A DNA stretch of 15,188 bases from the NCBI GenBank assembly GCA_016839425.1, contig JAEOUI010000074.1:1-15188 (forward strand). Reading direction: 5' to 3'. Origin of the DNA: Promethearchaeota archaeon (GTDB lineage: Archaea; Asgardarchaeota; Lokiarchaeia; Sigynarchaeales; SOKP01). Below the pieces are notes generated by a model. It was not told where the DNA came from, made no database searches, and saw nothing but the letters and a program-made list of their open reading frames with translations. The translations under genes were made by a program, and so were the position numbers. Shown piece by piece: positions 15,091 through 15,188 of this stretch (positions are counted from its first letter, which is position 1; each line of letters begins with the position of its first letter).

Positions 15091-15188
15091 CTAATCTCTG
15101 AATAACCTTTTTTCTAATGTGTCTAAGCACGGAGATAATAAATTATCCGTGAACTTGACGATCTGGTTTCTAGCTAATCTATATACGA
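15091..15188 (-). CDS. Possible C-terminal end of a minus-strand gene
   Basis: Reading the minus strand in from the window edge, one frame stays open for 31 codons to a TAG at 15091-15093, while the other two minus frames close at once. The peptide has an amphipathic look (RLARNQIVKFTDN, then LLSPCLDTLEKRLFRD) like the end of a helical protein. No family is recognised. The stretch is short, and an open run this long can occur by chance in AT-rich DNA, so this is tentative. If real, the gene converges on the RecJ-like nuclease gene. Confidence 0.35.
   Translation of the reverse strand, partial: VYRLARNQIVKFTDNLLSPCLDTLEKRLFRD
15101..15115 (+). terminator. T-tract terminator after the RecJ-like gene
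   Basis: AATAACCTTTTTTCT lies about 30 bp past the stop at 15077. A run of six Ts fits archaeal U-tract termination; no strong hairpin precedes it. Confidence 0.4.

Noticed and set aside
1..15188. tRNA, rRNA, CRISPR array, transposase or phage genes
   Set aside because: Read through both strands and gaps; no cloverleaf-like segment, regularly spaced repeat or mobile-element protein was seen.

Overview
This low-GC window most likely comes from an archaeon, and the gene content points to the Asgard group (Lokiarchaeia-like). That placement is inference from content. Archaeal marks seen in the sequence are a methenyl-H4MPT cyclohydrolase, an archaeal RecJ/GAN-type DHH nuclease, an archaemetzincin, the diphthamide enzyme Dph6, and TATA boxes about 25 nt before expected transcript starts. 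Asgard-like marks are a Roadblock/LC7 protein, a longin-like protein and a presenilin-type intramembrane protease whose active-site motifs read like eukaryotic presenilin.

Layout, left to right. (1) Positions 1-1766, plus strand: the 3' end of dph6, closely followed by a HAD phosphatase, then a 5'-nucleotidase-like HAD protein on its own promoter that lacks the second Asp of the DxD motif. (2) Positions 1795-4818, minus strand: an eight-helix membrane protein and a longin-like protein 12 bp apart, then a Roadblock protein, a small winged-helix protein and a cysteine-rich putative redox protein. (3) Positions 4921-7240, minus strand: a two-domain 3-hydroxyacyl-CoA dehydrogenase and the presenilin-like protease, each apparently separately transcribed. 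(4) Positions 7425-8180, plus strand: an archaemetzincin-like metalloprotease with a one-residue insertion inside its zinc motif. (5) Positions 8187-10576, minus strand: a GT4 glycosyltransferase and a GDP-mannose 4,6-dehydratase, a surface-glycan pair. (6) Positions 10723-12390, plus strand: a small acidic protein and an unrecognised 412-residue protein with a C-terminal coiled coil. (7) Positions 12451-15188: mch (minus) and a RecJ-like DHH nuclease (plus) diverge from a shared AT-rich promoter region, and the window ends in a possible minus-strand C-terminus.

Most genes are housekeeping or metabolic: translation-factor modification, C1 metabolism, fatty-acid oxidation, DNA replication or repair, and glycan synthesis. 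The parts most worth attention are the presenilin-like protease, the longin/Roadblock/membrane-protein group, the two enzymes with altered catalytic motifs (HAD and archaemetzincin), and the unknown coiled-coil protein. I found no tRNA, rRNA, CRISPR array, transposase or phage gene. No gene-free stretch exceeds 300 bases.
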